Shown: positions 25,904 through 34,326, counted from the stretch's first letter. The stretch: DNA of 64,000 bases from Streptomyces geranii (GCF_002954775.1 NZ_KZ672952.1:62001-126000), one strand, 5' to 3'. Numbers and translations: made by a program. The notes: a model not told the origin generated them from the sequence alone.

Positions 25904-26344
25904 TCAGGAAGGAAGGCGCACGCCGTACAGGGTGCGTCCGCCCGCGAGTTCACGTCCGGTGACCAGCTCCGGGGCGATGCGCACGAAGACCTCCTGCGGC
26001 GCCGGCACCCAGGAACGTGGTCCGGTCCGCAGCAGCCGTGCGTGCTCGGCGGGGTCGGTCACCAGGGCGGCCGGCCCCATCACCACGACGCTCCAGCCGG
26101 ACTGGGTGGTGACGTCGACCGCGTCGGCCTCGAAGGCCACCACGGCTCCGTCGACCGCGCTCACCAGTTCCGACGAGGCCGCGGTGCGCACCAGCACCGC
26201 ACCGTCGCGGTCGAGACCGAAGTTGACCGGGAGCACGGCGGGCAACGCCTGCCGTGTGTACACGATGCGCCCCACAGGCGCCTCGGCCAGGAGGCTCAGG
26301 CACTCCTGCCGGTCGAGCTCACGGAATCCGTCGTTGGCATCCAT
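25904..26344 (-). CDS. Pyridoxamine 5'-phosphate oxidase-like split-barrel flavoprotein (3)
   Basis: A 146-residue split-barrel protein (FRELDRQECLSLLAEAPVGRIVYTRQALPAVLPVNFGLDRDGAVLVRT, AVVAFEADAVDVTTQSGWSVVVMGPAALVTDP, VFVRIAPELVTGREL). It is the cleanest of the four paralogues, with normal length. A perfect DevR-type palindrome (26420-26434) lies 76 bp upstream of its ATG. Cofactor (FMN or F420) and substrate cannot be told from sequence. Confidence 0.88.
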   Translation of the reverse strand: MDANDGFRELDRQECLSLLAEAPVGRIVYTRQALPAVLPVNFGLDRDGAVLVRTAASSELVSAVDGAVVAFEADAVDVTTQSGWSVVVMGPAALVTDPAEHARLLRTGPRSWVPAPQEVFVRIAPELVTGRELAGGRTLYGVRLPS

Positions 26345-26419
26345 CCGCCTTCTCGTCTCTCACCTGGCATCGCGGTACGGGTCCTGTCCATCGTCGAGCG
26401 GCGCGGGCGTCCCCGGCCA

Positions 26420-26434
26420 GGGACCATCGGTCCC
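26420..26434. promoter_or_regulatory. Perfect DevR/OsdR-type palindrome
   Basis: GGGACCATCGGTCCC: 6-bp perfect arms with a 3-base centre, the best match to the consensus in the window, upstream of the leftward gene at 26344. I could not see a clear second box at 20-24 bp. Confidence 0.7.
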
Positions 26435-26456
26435 GGCTTCCGGAGAAGGACCCTGT

Positions 26457-27008
26457 TCAGACCACGATGCGTCGTCCGGTGACGGCACACGGTTCTATGC
26501 GCACCCACACGTCGCGCCGGCCTCCGGCCCATGGCTCGCTGTACGCCCGTTCCGCGAGCCGGCGCTCGTCGCCGGGGTCCGTCACGGTGCGCGCGTATCC
26601 GCGCGCCTGCACCCTCCAGCCCTGGCTGAAGGCGTCGTCGATCCGGTCGACCTCGAAGGCGACGAGGCCGCCGGAGGCGAGCGACGGTGTCGCCCCGGGG
26701 GCGGTTCTGAAGACGATCGTGTCGTCGACGACCCTGTAGGTGACCGGGACGATCACCGGCCCGAGCGCGGTGGACACCGCGAGCCGTCCGACACCGTGCG
26801 TCGACAGCAGTTGTGCGCACTCGGCCTGGCTCAGCTCGGTGAAGTCGGGAGCGTGCCCGACCCGTCCGAGGCCGGGTGGCGTATCGGCGTCGGCGCCGGT
26901 GAGCGCCGACACCGTGGTCCGCAGGGCTGCCGCCAGCGCGCGCAGTACGCCTCGGCCGGGCGCGGTGTCGGCGTGCAGCTCCAGGTGCGTCACGTAGCTG
27001 GGGGCCAT
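26457..27008 (-). CDS. Headless XRE-HTH/split-barrel flavoprotein fused to an adh remnant
   Basis: The C-terminal 130 residues are a full split-barrel domain (FTELSQAECAQLLSTHGVGRLAVSTALGPVIVPVTYRVVDDTIVFRT, LVAFEVDRIDDAFSQGWRVQARGYARTVTDP, VWVRIEPCAVTGRRIVV). They are preceded by the second half of an XRE-type helix-turn-helix (AARAAMAPSYVTHLELH... RALAAALRTTVSALTGADADTPPG). Streptomyces relatives normally begin with a complete HTH; here that part is missing, and the frame continues upstream without a stop into the C-terminal end of an alcohol dehydrogenase (GALKVVLGGP). The first possible start is ATG 27008. Either a deletion fused two genes or translation restarts inside. DNA binding by the half HTH is unlikely. 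Confidence 0.7.
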   Translation of the reverse strand: MAPSYVTHLELHADTAPGRGVLRALAAALRTTVSALTGADADTPPGLGRVGHAPDFTELSQAECAQLLSTHGVGRLAVSTALGPVIVPVTYRVVDDTIVFRTAPGATPSLASGGLVAFEVDRIDDAFSQGWRVQARGYARTVTDPGDERRLAERAYSEPWAGGRRDVWVRIEPCAVTGRRIVV

Positions 27009-28085
27009 GGCCGCCCGGGCGGCGACCGCCTCGTGCGACGGCCCGCCGAGGACCACCTTGAGGGCGCCGGTGTCGGCCGCGCGGGCGAAGACGTCGTACG
27101 CCTCCTCCATGTGCTCCAGCGGGAAGGTGTGGGTGATCAGTTGTGCCGTGGGCAGTCGGCCGGCGGCGGCCATGCGCAGCAAGGGGGCGTGGAGTGGGTG
27201 TCCACGAGACCAGTGGGGATGGTCACGTTCTTGATCCACAGGTCTTCCAGGTGCAGCGTGGCGGGCTTGCCGTGGACTCCGACGTTGGCCACGTGGCCGC
27301 CAGGCCGCACCATGCGTGTGCACAGCTCGAAGCTCTCCGGCACTCCGACCGCCTCGATGACCACGTCAGCGCCGAGCCCGTCGGTGAGGCCGGCGACCAG
27401 CTGTTCGGGGTCCTCGCGGGCGTCGGCCACGGCGTCGGCGCCGAGCCGCTTGACGGCCGCCCGTCGGGACGCGGCTCAGGTCGACGGCGACGATCCGCTC
27501 GGGCGCGAACAGGCGTGCCGTGGCGATCGCCGCGACTCCTATGGGGTCGGCTCCGACGACGGCGGTGTCGCCCGGACGTACCTGCCCGTTGAGAACGCCC
27601 ACTTCGTAGGCGGTCGGGAAGATCTGCGCCAGCAGGACGGTGTCCTTGCTCTCGACGGCGCCGGGCAGGGCGTGCACGGACAGGTCGGCGTAGGGGACGC
27701 GGACGTACTCGGCCTGGGTACCGTCGATCAGGTGGCCGAGGATCCAGCCCCCACCGCCCCGGCACTGGCCGTAGCCGCTCTCGCGGCAGTAGCGGCAGCG
27801 TCCGCAGGCGCTGATGCAGGAGACCAGCACGCGGTCGCCCGAACGTACGGTCCGCACGTCGCCGCCGATCTCGACGATCTCGACGATCTCGACGACGGCC
27901 TCGTGCCCCAGGACCGTGCCCGGTCGTACCTCGGGGACGTCGCCCTTGAGGACGTGCAGGTCCGTGCCGCAGATGGTGATGGCACCGACCCTCACGACGG
28001 CGTCGGTGGGTTCCTGACTGCGAGGTCCGGGACCTCCTCCGAGGCGGACTGCCCGGGGCCGTGGAAGACGAAGCCTCGTCCGGCA
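27000..28085 (-). pseudogene. Zinc-type alcohol dehydrogenase, broken by three frameshifts
   Basis: All parts of a medium-chain Zn alcohol dehydrogenase are present but in different frames: N-terminal GFVFHGPGQSASEEVPDLAV (shift near 28020), then ICGTDLHVLKGDVPEVRPGTVLGHEAVVEI with the catalytic Cys and His and a GRCRYCRESGYGQC structural-zinc loop, then AVVGADPIGVAAIATARLFAPERIVAVDLS (shift near 27475), then LVAGLTDGLGADVVIEAVGVPES...LEDLWIKNVTIPTGLVDTHSTP (shift near 27190), then LPTAQLITHTFPLEHMEEAYDVFARA. No good start codon is left. It ends in frame with the split-barrel gene downstream. A healthy adh exists at 39609. DevR-type boxes remain upstream (28162-28200). Confidence 0.75.
27867..27893. 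repeat. 9-bp triplet tandem repeat inside the adh pseudogene
   Basis: GATCTCGAC occurs three times without interruption, coding for VEI-VEI-VEI after GHEAV where relatives usually have one such unit. It looks like a slippage expansion in a gene no longer under selection. Confidence 0.85.
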
Positions 28086-28161
28086 ATCGCCTGCTGCGCT
28101 CGGGCCGTCCGGCACCATCGCCCGCCGGACAGCCCCGGCAGTCTGTTCGAAAGCACAGTGG

Positions 28162-28200
28162 GGGGCCGACCGACCTGTCCGAACAGGGACCGAACGGCCC
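28162..28200. promoter_or_regulatory. Tandem DevR/OsdR-type boxes between adh pseudogene and STAS gene
   Basis: GGGGCCGACCGACCT (28162-28176) and GGGACCGAACGGCCC (28186-28200), centres 24 bp apart, in the divergent region. The second is only 37 bp from the STAS start at 28237; both could serve adh as well. Confidence 0.7.
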
Positions 28201-28236
28201 TTCCTCGCACCCCGACGATCCCGCTTCTCTCTCCTC

Positions 28237-28605
28237 ATGGCCGCTAACCACACGAAGTCCACGCCGTTCGGCTCCCACTACACGTCCGGTGGCACGGCCG
28301 TCCTGGCCCTGCAGGGCGAGATCGACATCCTGACAGTGCCCGCGCTCGCGGCACACCTGGACACCTTGACGGCAGCCGAGTCCCCTGACGTGGTGCTCGA
28401 TCTCCGTACCGTGTCCTTCATCGACTGCGCCGGGCTGGGCGCGCTGTGCCGGGCGCGGAATCGCGCGCGGGCCCGGCACGGCCGGCTGCGGCTGGTCACG
28501 GACAGCGCCCGGCTCCTGCGGATCCTCCGCTGCACAGGGCTGACCAACACCTTCGACATCCGTCCCCGGTGGCCCGAAGATCTGGCCGGTACGTCGGCCG
28601 CGTAG
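28237..28605 (+). CDS. STAS-domain anti-sigma factor antagonist
   Basis: A 122-residue single STAS domain: TAVLALQGEIDILTVPALAAHLDTL, VVLDLRTVSFIDCAGLGALCRARNRARARHGRLRLV, LRILRCTGLTNTFDI. Antagonists of this family bind an anti-sigma HATPase and are switched off by phosphorylation of a Ser or Thr in the D-S/T-x-G-L loop. Here the loop reads DCAGLG, with Cys at the acceptor position, so it may be constitutively active or redox controlled rather than phosphorylated. It starts 37 bp behind a strong DevR-type box. Potential partners in the window are the HATPase at 10858 and the SpoIIE phosphatase at 7330. Confidence 0.85.
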   Translation: MAANHTKSTPFGSHYTSGGTAVLALQGEIDILTVPALAAHLDTLTAAESPDVVLDLRTVSFIDCAGLGALCRARNRARARHGRLRLVTDSARLLRILRCTGLTNTFDIRPRWPEDLAGTSAA

Positions 28606-28657
28606 CCGTGTCGCCTTCGCCCTCGGCCACCCGACCCGCGTGGGCCTCGCGACCTCT

Positions 28658-28672
28658 TGGGCCGAACGGCCC
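28658..28672. promoter_or_regulatory. DevR/OsdR-type box upstream of the Rv1733c-like gene
   Basis: TGGGCCGAACGGCCC, a 14-bp near-palindrome about 118 bp before the ATG at 28791. A weak half site (GTCGGTCCC) follows about 21 bp further on. Confidence 0.65.
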
Positions 28673-28790
28673 TTCCTGACCGCGGAGTCGGTCCCGGGCA
28701 GCCTTGCGGCGGCGCCTGGTCGGCCCATGTCGGGGCACGGTCTTCGCTGTCACCTTCGGATGCGTCACGACAACGAGGAGGTGCGGAGCA

Positions 28791-29372
28791 ATGGCCGGTG
28801 GCAAGTACGCGAAGAAGTGGTTGTGGCGGTGGCGCGGCAACCCGCTGCGACGGCGCAACGACATCGTCGAGGCCTGGATCGTGCCGGCCGTGTGGACGGT
28901 CTTCGTCGTGGGCGGCACCATCGCCGGGCTGGTGACCGATCATGCCGCGGACGAGGTGTTCGCACGGCAGCGAGCCGAGCGGCAGGCCGTCCGAGCCGTG
29001 CTCCTGGAGGATGTCCCCGTCAATGTCACCGCCGTTCGTGGTAAAGCCGACCGTCGGATGACAAGCGTGCGTTGGACGGCCTCCGACGGTTCGGCTCGCA
29101 CGGGCCGGACCATGGTGGACATCGGCCTCGAAGCCGGATCCAGGGTCACCGTCTGGCAGGACGGCCAGGGCCGTCTCACCGCCGCGCCTCGGAGTTCCAC
29201 CGAGGCGGCCGTCCACTCCGGCTTCCTGGGTGTCACGGCCGCGGCAGGCATTGCGGGCCTGGTGTTCGGTGCCGGAGCTGTCGCCCGGTGGCGGCTCGAC
29301 CGGCGCCGCGTCGACGAGTGGGGCAGGGAATGGGACCAGGTGGGACCGCGGTGGAGCCACAGGACCAGCTGA
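28791..29372 (+). CDS. Rv1733c-like two-helix membrane protein
   Basis: A 193-residue membrane protein. The start KWLWRWRGNPLRRRNDIVEAWIVPAVWTVFVVGGTIAGLV provides the first membrane helix (about residues 27-47). An extracytoplasmic loop of about 95 residues with strand-forming repeats (VRWTASDGSARTGRTMVDIGLEAGSRVTVWQDGQGRL) follows, then a second helix (FLGVTAAAGIAGLVFGAGAVA) and a basic tail. The NPLxRxxDxxEA opening and layout match my memory of Rv1733c, a strongly DosR-induced antigen of M. tuberculosis. ATG 28791 has GGAG four bases upstream. Function is unknown even in mycobacteria. Confidence 0.75.
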   Translation: MAGGKYAKKWLWRWRGNPLRRRNDIVEAWIVPAVWTVFVVGGTIAGLVTDHAADEVFARQRAERQAVRAVLLEDVPVNVTAVRGKADRRMTSVRWTASDGSARTGRTMVDIGLEAGSRVTVWQDGQGRLTAAPRSSTEAAVHSGFLGVTAAAGIAGLVFGAGAVARWRLDRRRVDEWGREWDQVGPRWSHRTS

Positions 29373-29554
29373 CCGCACGACGGATCCGGGCTCCGGGCCG
29401 AAGAGCGGCCTGGAGCTTCCCCGGGTGCCTTCGGCGCGGGCCGGCCCGGATGCACGACTCCACGGGACCGTTCAACCTCTGCCCTGACGCGAAGGCGTAC
29501 GACAGGCTGGGCTGCCAAGGGGCTCGTCCCGCCGCCCCGGAAAGGCCGACTGCG

Positions 29555-30262
29555 ATGGAACCAGTGATCCTTGCCTGTACCGACCCGTCGGCGCCGAGCC
29601 GCTCTACGGTCGACTGGGCCGAACGGGAGGCGCGGCTGCGCGGTGTGCCGATGCGTACGTTCGTGGGCGCGCCGCCTGACCCGGGGCACGCGAAATTGAT
29701 CGTGTGCGGCGTCCCCCACGGGATCGACGACACCGGACGGCCTCTCGGCTCCCTCTTTCCGGCTGCCGTCAGGGCAACCGAGCGTCCGCTGGTGCTCGTT
29801 CCGGACGGACACGCCTCCACACACCGCTCCGGGACGGTCCTTCTCGGCGTGGACGCCCGAGCCCCCTCCGACGCCACCATCGGCTTCGCCTTCGACAGCG
29901 CCCGGGTATGCGATGCCCTCCTGCACGTCGTGCACGCCTGGTTGCTTCCGCCCTGTGCCGCCGAGTGGCCTTTCGGTGTGCCGGAGGAGGAACGTGCGAC
30001 CTGGGAGGACCAGGAGGTGCAGCTCCTGGCAGACGTCCTGCGTCCGTGGCGCGAGAGGTATCCGCGGGTTGCGGTGCTCGAAGACGTCGTTCTCTTCACA
30101 CCGGCTCAGGCCCTCCTGCACCACGCCCACAGCGCCACACTGATCGTGGTGGGCCGAAAGTCCGGTACGGAGGAGTGGGGCGAGGTCGTGCGCGCTCTTC
30201 TGCGCGAGGCTGCCCGCCCCCTGGCCGTGGTGCCGGCCTCACGGCAACTCCTCCCCTCCTAG
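29555..30262 (+). CDS. Divergent universal stress protein-like gene (3)
   Basis: A 235-residue protein with two shortened UspA halves. The first (EPVILACTDPSAPSRSTVDWAEREARLRGVP) is missing most of the central region; the second (GTVLLGVDARAPSDATIGFAFDSARVCDALLHVVHAW ... LIVVGRKSGTEEWGEVVRALLREAARPLAVVP) is nearly complete, but its ATP loop reads GRKSGTEEWGEVV rather than GxxGxGxxxxGS, so nucleotide binding is doubtful. Its TAG stop overlaps the TAG of the flavodoxin on the other strand (CCTAGG at 30258-30263). No good DevR-type box was seen upstream. Confidence 0.8.
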   Translation: MEPVILACTDPSAPSRSTVDWAEREARLRGVPMRTFVGAPPDPGHAKLIVCGVPHGIDDTGRPLGSLFPAAVRATERPLVLVPDGHASTHRSGTVLLGVDARAPSDATIGFAFDSARVCDALLHVVHAWLLPPCAAEWPFGVPEEERATWEDQEVQLLADVLRPWRERYPRVAVLEDVVLFTPAQALLHHAHSATLIVVGRKSGTEEWGEVVRALLREAARPLAVVPASRQLLPS

Positions 30263-30756
30263 GAGGACTTCAGCGACCCGGCGATGCCCTGTGCCCAGGC
30301 CCCGATCGTGCCGAAGTCCCGGAAGTCGCCGCCCTTCCCCGAGCGGAGGATCATGCCCGCGATCCGCCCTTTGGCACCCTCTTCCAGGCATCCTCCGAAG
30401 GTGACGTGATCCCGGACGTCCAGCCGGATCATGACCCGCCGCACGCCGCGCACCGGCGGGATGTCCCGCTCGGCGGCCGAGGCGTCGAGCGGTCCGCTGC
30501 TGAAGAGCCACACCGGACGTTCCGCGAGAGCGGCGCGGTGCCGGCGGACGAACCGCCGCGCGTCCTTGTGCCAGCGCCCGCCATAGAGCCCGGCGCCGAC
30601 CACGACGGCGTCGTACCGGGCCACGTCCGTCACGGACCGGGCCGGAAGCGCCTCGGCGGTCAGCCCGTCCTTGCGCAGGACGTCGGCGACGGCTTCGGCG
30701 ATCTCCGCCGTGGCTCCGTTCGTCGTTCCGTAGGTGACCAACACGGTGTCGGTCAT
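30259..30756 (-). CDS. Flavodoxin-domain protein (HemG/menaquinone-dependent protoporphyrinogen oxidase-like)
   Basis: A 165-residue flavodoxin fold: VLVTYGTTNGATAEIAEAVADVL is the FMN phosphate loop, YDAVVVGAGLYGGRWHKDARRFV and RPVWLFSSGPLD the isoalloxazine loops. It resembles the flavodoxin_5 family (HemG type) seen in dormancy regulons. ATG 30756 lies 16 bp behind the CBS-BON gene, so it is the third gene of the acs-CBS-flavodoxin operon. It may move electrons to quinone or haem biosynthesis, which is inference. Confidence 0.82.
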   Translation of the reverse strand: MTDTVLVTYGTTNGATAEIAEAVADVLRKDGLTAEALPARSVTDVARYDAVVVGAGLYGGRWHKDARRFVRRHRAALAERPVWLFSSGPLDASAAERDIPPVRGVRRVMIRLDVRDHVTFGGCLEEGAKGRIAGMILRSGKGGDFRDFGTIGAWAQGIAGSLKSS

Positions 30757-30772
30757 GACGGTCCGCCTCCTT

Positions 30773-31510
30773 TCACAACCGGCGCAGCCAGTCGTCGGCC
30801 ACGCCGTTCGGTGCTCGTGTCCGTGCCTCGGCACGAAGGTCCGCGTCGTCGAGTCGGTAGGTGAGCTTGCCGACCACGTCGACCACGCCGTCGATCCGGC
30901 GGGTCATGGCGACGGCGATCTCCGTCTCGCTCTTGCGTTCCATGTGTCCGGTGAGCGTGACGACGCCTTCCACCACGAAGACCTCGAAGCTGCTCGGCGG
31001 CAACCACAGCGCGCGCACCAGGACCTCCTCGATCACCTCGGTGCGGATCTCCTGGTCGGGCCGCAGGAAGACCTGGAGGAGATCGCGGCGGGTGACGATC
31101 CCGACGAGCCGGTCCTCCTCGTCGAGGACGGGGAGCCGTTCCACGTGCCGCTGGACCATGGTGCGGGCGGCCTGGACGATGGTGTCGTCGGCGTGCACGG
31201 TGACGGGCGGCTGCGTCATCAGTTCACCGGCGGTGCGTGCCCTGCCCGTCGCGGTCCGGCGCCGGGCGCTGGGGGTCAGCTCGGCGAGCTTCGCGCGGTG
31301 CTTGGGCTCGTACGGGTCCGGCGCGGTCGCCTGGTGCATCATCAGGTCCGTTTCGGACAGGACCCCGACGACCTTGTCGTCCTCGTCCACCACCGGCAGT
31401 CCGCTGATCCGATTGGCGGCCAGCAGCTGGGCCACCTCCTTGAACGGTGTGCCGTGCTCGGCGCGGACGACGTCCGTGGTCATCACGGAGCCGACCTTGT
31501 TGTGCCTCAT
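30773..31510 (-). CDS. CBS-CBS-BON protein
   Basis: A 245-residue protein with two CBS domains (VGSVMTTDVVRAEHGTPFKEV...ISGLPVVDEDDKVVGVLSETDL; AGELMTQPPVTVHADDTIVQAARTM...RLPVLDEEDRLVGIVTRRDLLQVFLR), a variable linker between them (about residues 60-90), and a complete BON domain (FEVFVVEGVVTLTGHMERKSETEIAVAMTRRIDGVVDVVGKLTYRLDD). Compare the truncated copy at 20004. CBS pairs sense AMP/ATP; BON domains may contact membranes or phospholipids. It lies 13 bp after the acyl-CoA synthetase gene. Confidence 0.9.
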   Translation of the reverse strand: MRHNKVGSVMTTDVVRAEHGTPFKEVAQLLAANRISGLPVVDEDDKVVGVLSETDLMMHQATAPDPYEPKHRAKLAELTPSARRRTATGRARTAGELMTQPPVTVHADDTIVQAARTMVQRHVERLPVLDEEDRLVGIVTRRDLLQVFLRPDQEIRTEVIEEVLVRALWLPPSSFEVFVVEGVVTLTGHMERKSETEIAVAMTRRIDGVVDVVGKLTYRLDDADLRAEARTRAPNGVADDWLRRL

Positions 31511-31523
31511 GGTCGTTCTCTCC

Positions 31524-34244
31524 TCAGCGCAGCCGACGCAGATACGGGTCCTGGGGGCGGCGTGGCAGCAGGCGTATCCGTGCGTCGAGCACGGTGACGC
31601 CGCCGGGTGTCGCCAGGACGGGGTTGAAGTCGGCCTCGGCGAGCTGCGGCAGGTCCGCCGCCATCCGGGACAGCCGCAGGAGCAGGTGTTCCAGTTCCTT
31701 GAGGTCGACGGGGGTGTTCCCGTTCCCGCCCAGCAGCAGCGGGGCGCACCGCGGCGAGGTGATCAGCTCGTGCACGTCGCGGTCGGTCAGGGGGGCGAGG
31801 CGGGCCGCGTGGTCCGCGAGGACCTCGGTGGCCGTGCCGCCGAGCCCGAACAGGACGAGCGGGCCGAAGACCTCGTCCTGGACGACGCCCGCGAGGAGTT
31901 CGGTGCCACGGGCGGCGAGGGGTTGCAGGACCACACCGGTCATGAGTCCCGCGAAGCGGGTCTCCAGGTCGCGGAACGCGGCCCGGACCTGGGAGTCCCC
32001 GCGCAGGTCGAGGTGGACGGCGTGCTCCTGGGCCTTGTGCAGCAGTCCGGGCCAGTGCGCCTTCATGACCACCCGGCCGTCGAAGCCCCGCAGCCGTTCG
32101 GCGGCGAGCACGGCCTCGTCCTCGCTCACGGCCCACGCCCACGGGATCTGCGGGACGCTGTAGCAGGCGAGCAGGTCGGCGCAGGTACGCGGATCGAGCC
32201 AGCCCCCGTCGGGCCGCGCGGCCAGATACTCCGCGACGACCGTGCGCGCCCGTTCGGTCTCGATGTCGTCGAGGTCGGGGACGACGCCGGCGGGCCGGGC
32301 GAGCCAGGCCGCACGCTCGGCGGCGTGTGCCAACGCGCGGGCAGCCCCCTGCGGTTCGGCGTAGGAGGGGATGGTGCCGCCGTCGGCGGCGGGCAGCAGC
32401 CGGACGGACCGGTCCTGCTCCAGGCGTACGGCGAGCACGGGCCGCGCCCGTCGGCCGGGTGCCTCGGTGACGGCCCGCACGAGGTCGTCGCCGGTGGCGG
32501 CGGCGACCGCCGTGGGTACGAGGGCCACCACGACGGCGTCGATGCCGGAGCACCGGGTCAGTCGGTCCACGCACTCCGTGAGCTGTTCCTCGGACACCGC
32601 GGCCGTGGCGTCGATCGGGTTGCCGATGGCGGCGCCGTCCGGCAGTACGGCGAGGAGCTCGTCGATCATCGTGGGGGTGAACGGGGGAAGGGCAAGCCCG
32701 GCCTCGGCGCAGGCGTCGGCGGTGAGTACTCCGGCTCCGCCCGCGTTGGTGACGATCGCGACGCGGCTGCCTTCCGGCAGCGGCTGGGAGTGCAACAGGG
32801 CCGCCGTTTCGAGGAGTTCACCGACCGAGCGGGTCGCGGTGATGCCGGCCTGAATGAACAGCGCACCGCGGGTCATGGTGCGGGTGGCGGCGGCAGCGGT
32901 GTGCGAGGCGGCGGCCCTGCGGCCCGCAGCGGTACGGCCGGCGTCGACGGTGAGCACCGGGATGCGGCGGGTCACGCGCCGGGCGGTGCGGGAGAAGGCG
33001 CGGGGATTGCCGAAGGACTCCAGGTGCAGCAGGGCCAGGTCGGTGCGGCCGTCGCTCTCCCACCACTGGAGCATGTCGTTGCAGCTGACGTCGTACTTGT
33101 CGCCGAGGGAGACGAAGGAGGAGACGCCGATGCCCAGCCGGGACAGTCCGTCGAGCAGCGCGATGCCGACCCCGCCGGACTGCACGGCGACACCGGCCGT
33201 CCCGGGGCGGGGGTGTTCGGCGGCGAAGGTCGCGTCGAGGCTCAGCTCCGGGTCGGTGTTGGAGACGCCGAGGCAGTTGGGGCCGACGAGCCGTATGCCG
33301 TAGGTGCGGCAGGTGGTCAGGAGGGCCTGTGCCTGGGTGTGGTCGAGGCCGGCGGTGACGACGACGAGGGCTCGTACCCCGGCCCGGCCGCACTCATCGG
33401 CGACGGCCGGGACCACGGCGGCCGGTACGGCCACGATCACCAGGTCGGGCGTCTTCGGCAGCGCGGCGACCGACGGGTGGGACGGCACGCCGAGCACCGA
33501 GCTGACGGCGGGGTTCACGGCGAAGAGCCGCCGGGTGAAGCCGCCGGAGTGCAGGTGGTGCAGGATGGCCCGGCCCACCGATCCGGGCGTGCGCCCGGCG
33601 CCGACCACGGCGACCGTGGACGGTCGCAGGAGGGGCAGCAGGCTGGCCACGTCGGCCGCCCGGCCCCGGGCCTCGACGGCCGACAGGTAGGTGTCGTCCT
33701 CGTCCAGGTGGATCGTGCAGCGCACCTCCGGCCCCTCGAAGCGGCGGGAGGTGCGCAGACCGAGGTCGGCGAAGAGGCGGAGCACCTCGTGGTTCTCGCT
33801 GAGCGCGTCGGCGGTGAAGGTGGTGATGCCCTCCGCGCGCGCCGCCGAGACCAAGTGCTCGACGAGCAGGGTGCCCACGCCGCGGTGGTGCAGACCGTCG
33901 GCGACGGCGATGGAGATCTCCGCGCCGTCCTTCCCGCCGCTGTCCATCTCCGTGCCGGGACCGGTACCGGTGCCGTACTCGGCGATGCCGATCACCCGGC
34001 CGTCCACCTCGGCCAGCAGAGCCCGGTGGCCCCGGCCTGCCGGGGCACAGGCCCGGTCGGCGGCCATGGCGGCCGAGCGCCGGCTCGCCGCGAAGAAACG
34101 CAGGCGGAGGTTCTCCGATGACATCTCCTCGTAGAACCCTCGCAGCTGGTCGTGGTCACCCGGCCGCACCGGACGTAGGCACGCGGTGGTGCCGTCCGCG
34201 AGCAGGGCGTGGACCGTGGGGCGGCCGAGCAGGTCGTCCGTCAT
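31524..34244 (-). CDS. GNAT acetyltransferase fused to ADP-forming acyl-CoA synthetase
   Basis: A 906-residue two-part protein. The N-terminal GNAT domain (about 15-200) covers ACLRPVRPGDHDQLRGFYEEMSSENLRLRFF to GVGTLLVEHLVSAARAEGI with the acetyl-CoA loop. The rest is an ADP-forming acetyl-CoA synthetase: CoA-binding Rossmann part (STVAVVGAGRTPGSVGRAILHHL), ligase parts (VGPNCLGVSNTDPELSLDATF; AVQSGGVGIALLDGLSRLGIGVSSFVSLGDKYD), the AASHTAAA loop with the phosphorylatable His near residue 447, and an ATP-grasp end. Salmonella Pat-type acetyltransferases lack that His; here it is retained, so the protein could make ATP and acetate from acetyl-CoA, complementing pyruvate formate-lyase, or acetylate proteins. 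First gene of a three-gene operon with DevR-type boxes upstream. Confidence 0.85.
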   Translation of the reverse strand: MTDDLLGRPTVHALLADGTTACLRPVRPGDHDQLRGFYEEMSSENLRLRFFAASRRSAAMAADRACAPAGRGHRALLAEVDGRVIGIAEYGTGTGPGTEMDSGGKDGAEISIAVADGLHHRGVGTLLVEHLVSAARAEGITTFTADALSENHEVLRLFADLGLRTSRRFEGPEVRCTIHLDEDDTYLSAVEARGRAADVASLLPLLRPSTVAVVGAGRTPGSVGRAILHHLHSGGFTRRLFAVNPAVSSVLGVPSHPSVAALPKTPDLVIVAVPAAVVPAVADECGRAGVRALVVVTAGLDHTQAQALLTTCRTYGIRLVGPNCLGVSNTDPELSLDATFAAEHPRPGTAGVAVQSGGVGIALLDGLSRLGIGVSSFVSLGDKYDVSCNDMLQWWESDGRTDLALLHLESFGNPRAFSRTARRVTRRIPVLTVDAGRTAAGRRAAASHTAAAATRTMTRGALFIQAGITATRSVGELLETAALLHSQPLPEGSRVAIVTNAGGAGVLTADACAEAGLALPPFTPTMIDELLAVLPDGAAIGNPIDATAAVSEEQLTECVDRLTRCSGIDAVVVALVPTAVAAATGDDLVRAVTEAPGRRARPVLAVRLEQDRSVRLLPAADGGTIPSYAEPQGAARALAHAAERAAWLARPAGVVPDLDDIETERARTVVAEYLAARPDGGWLDPRTCADLLACYSVPQIPWAWAVSEDEAVLAAERLRGFDGRVVMKAHWPGLLHKAQEHAVHLDLRGDSQVRAAFRDLETRFAGLMTGVVLQPLAARGTELLAGVVQDEVFGPLVLFGLGGTATEVLADHAARLAPLTDRDVHELITSPRCAPLLLGGNGNTPVDLKELEHLLLRLSRMAADLPQLAEADFNPVLATPGGVTVLDARIRLLPRRPQDPYLRRLR

Positions 34245-34326
34245 CGCAGGTCTCCTCCATGGCTTTCGTTGCCTCGATCGTCCGGCGGAGCGCCCGTGCG
34301 GCCCATGGGCTGCACGGGTCGTCTCC

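Noticed and set aside
27867..27893. CRISPR-like or satellite repeat
   Set aside because: Only three 9-bp units without spacers, in frame within a coding remnant.
29415..29432. GGGCCGAAGAGCGGCC as a DevR-type box before the Usp-like gene at 29555
   Set aside because: Two extra bases between the half sites compared with the other boxes.
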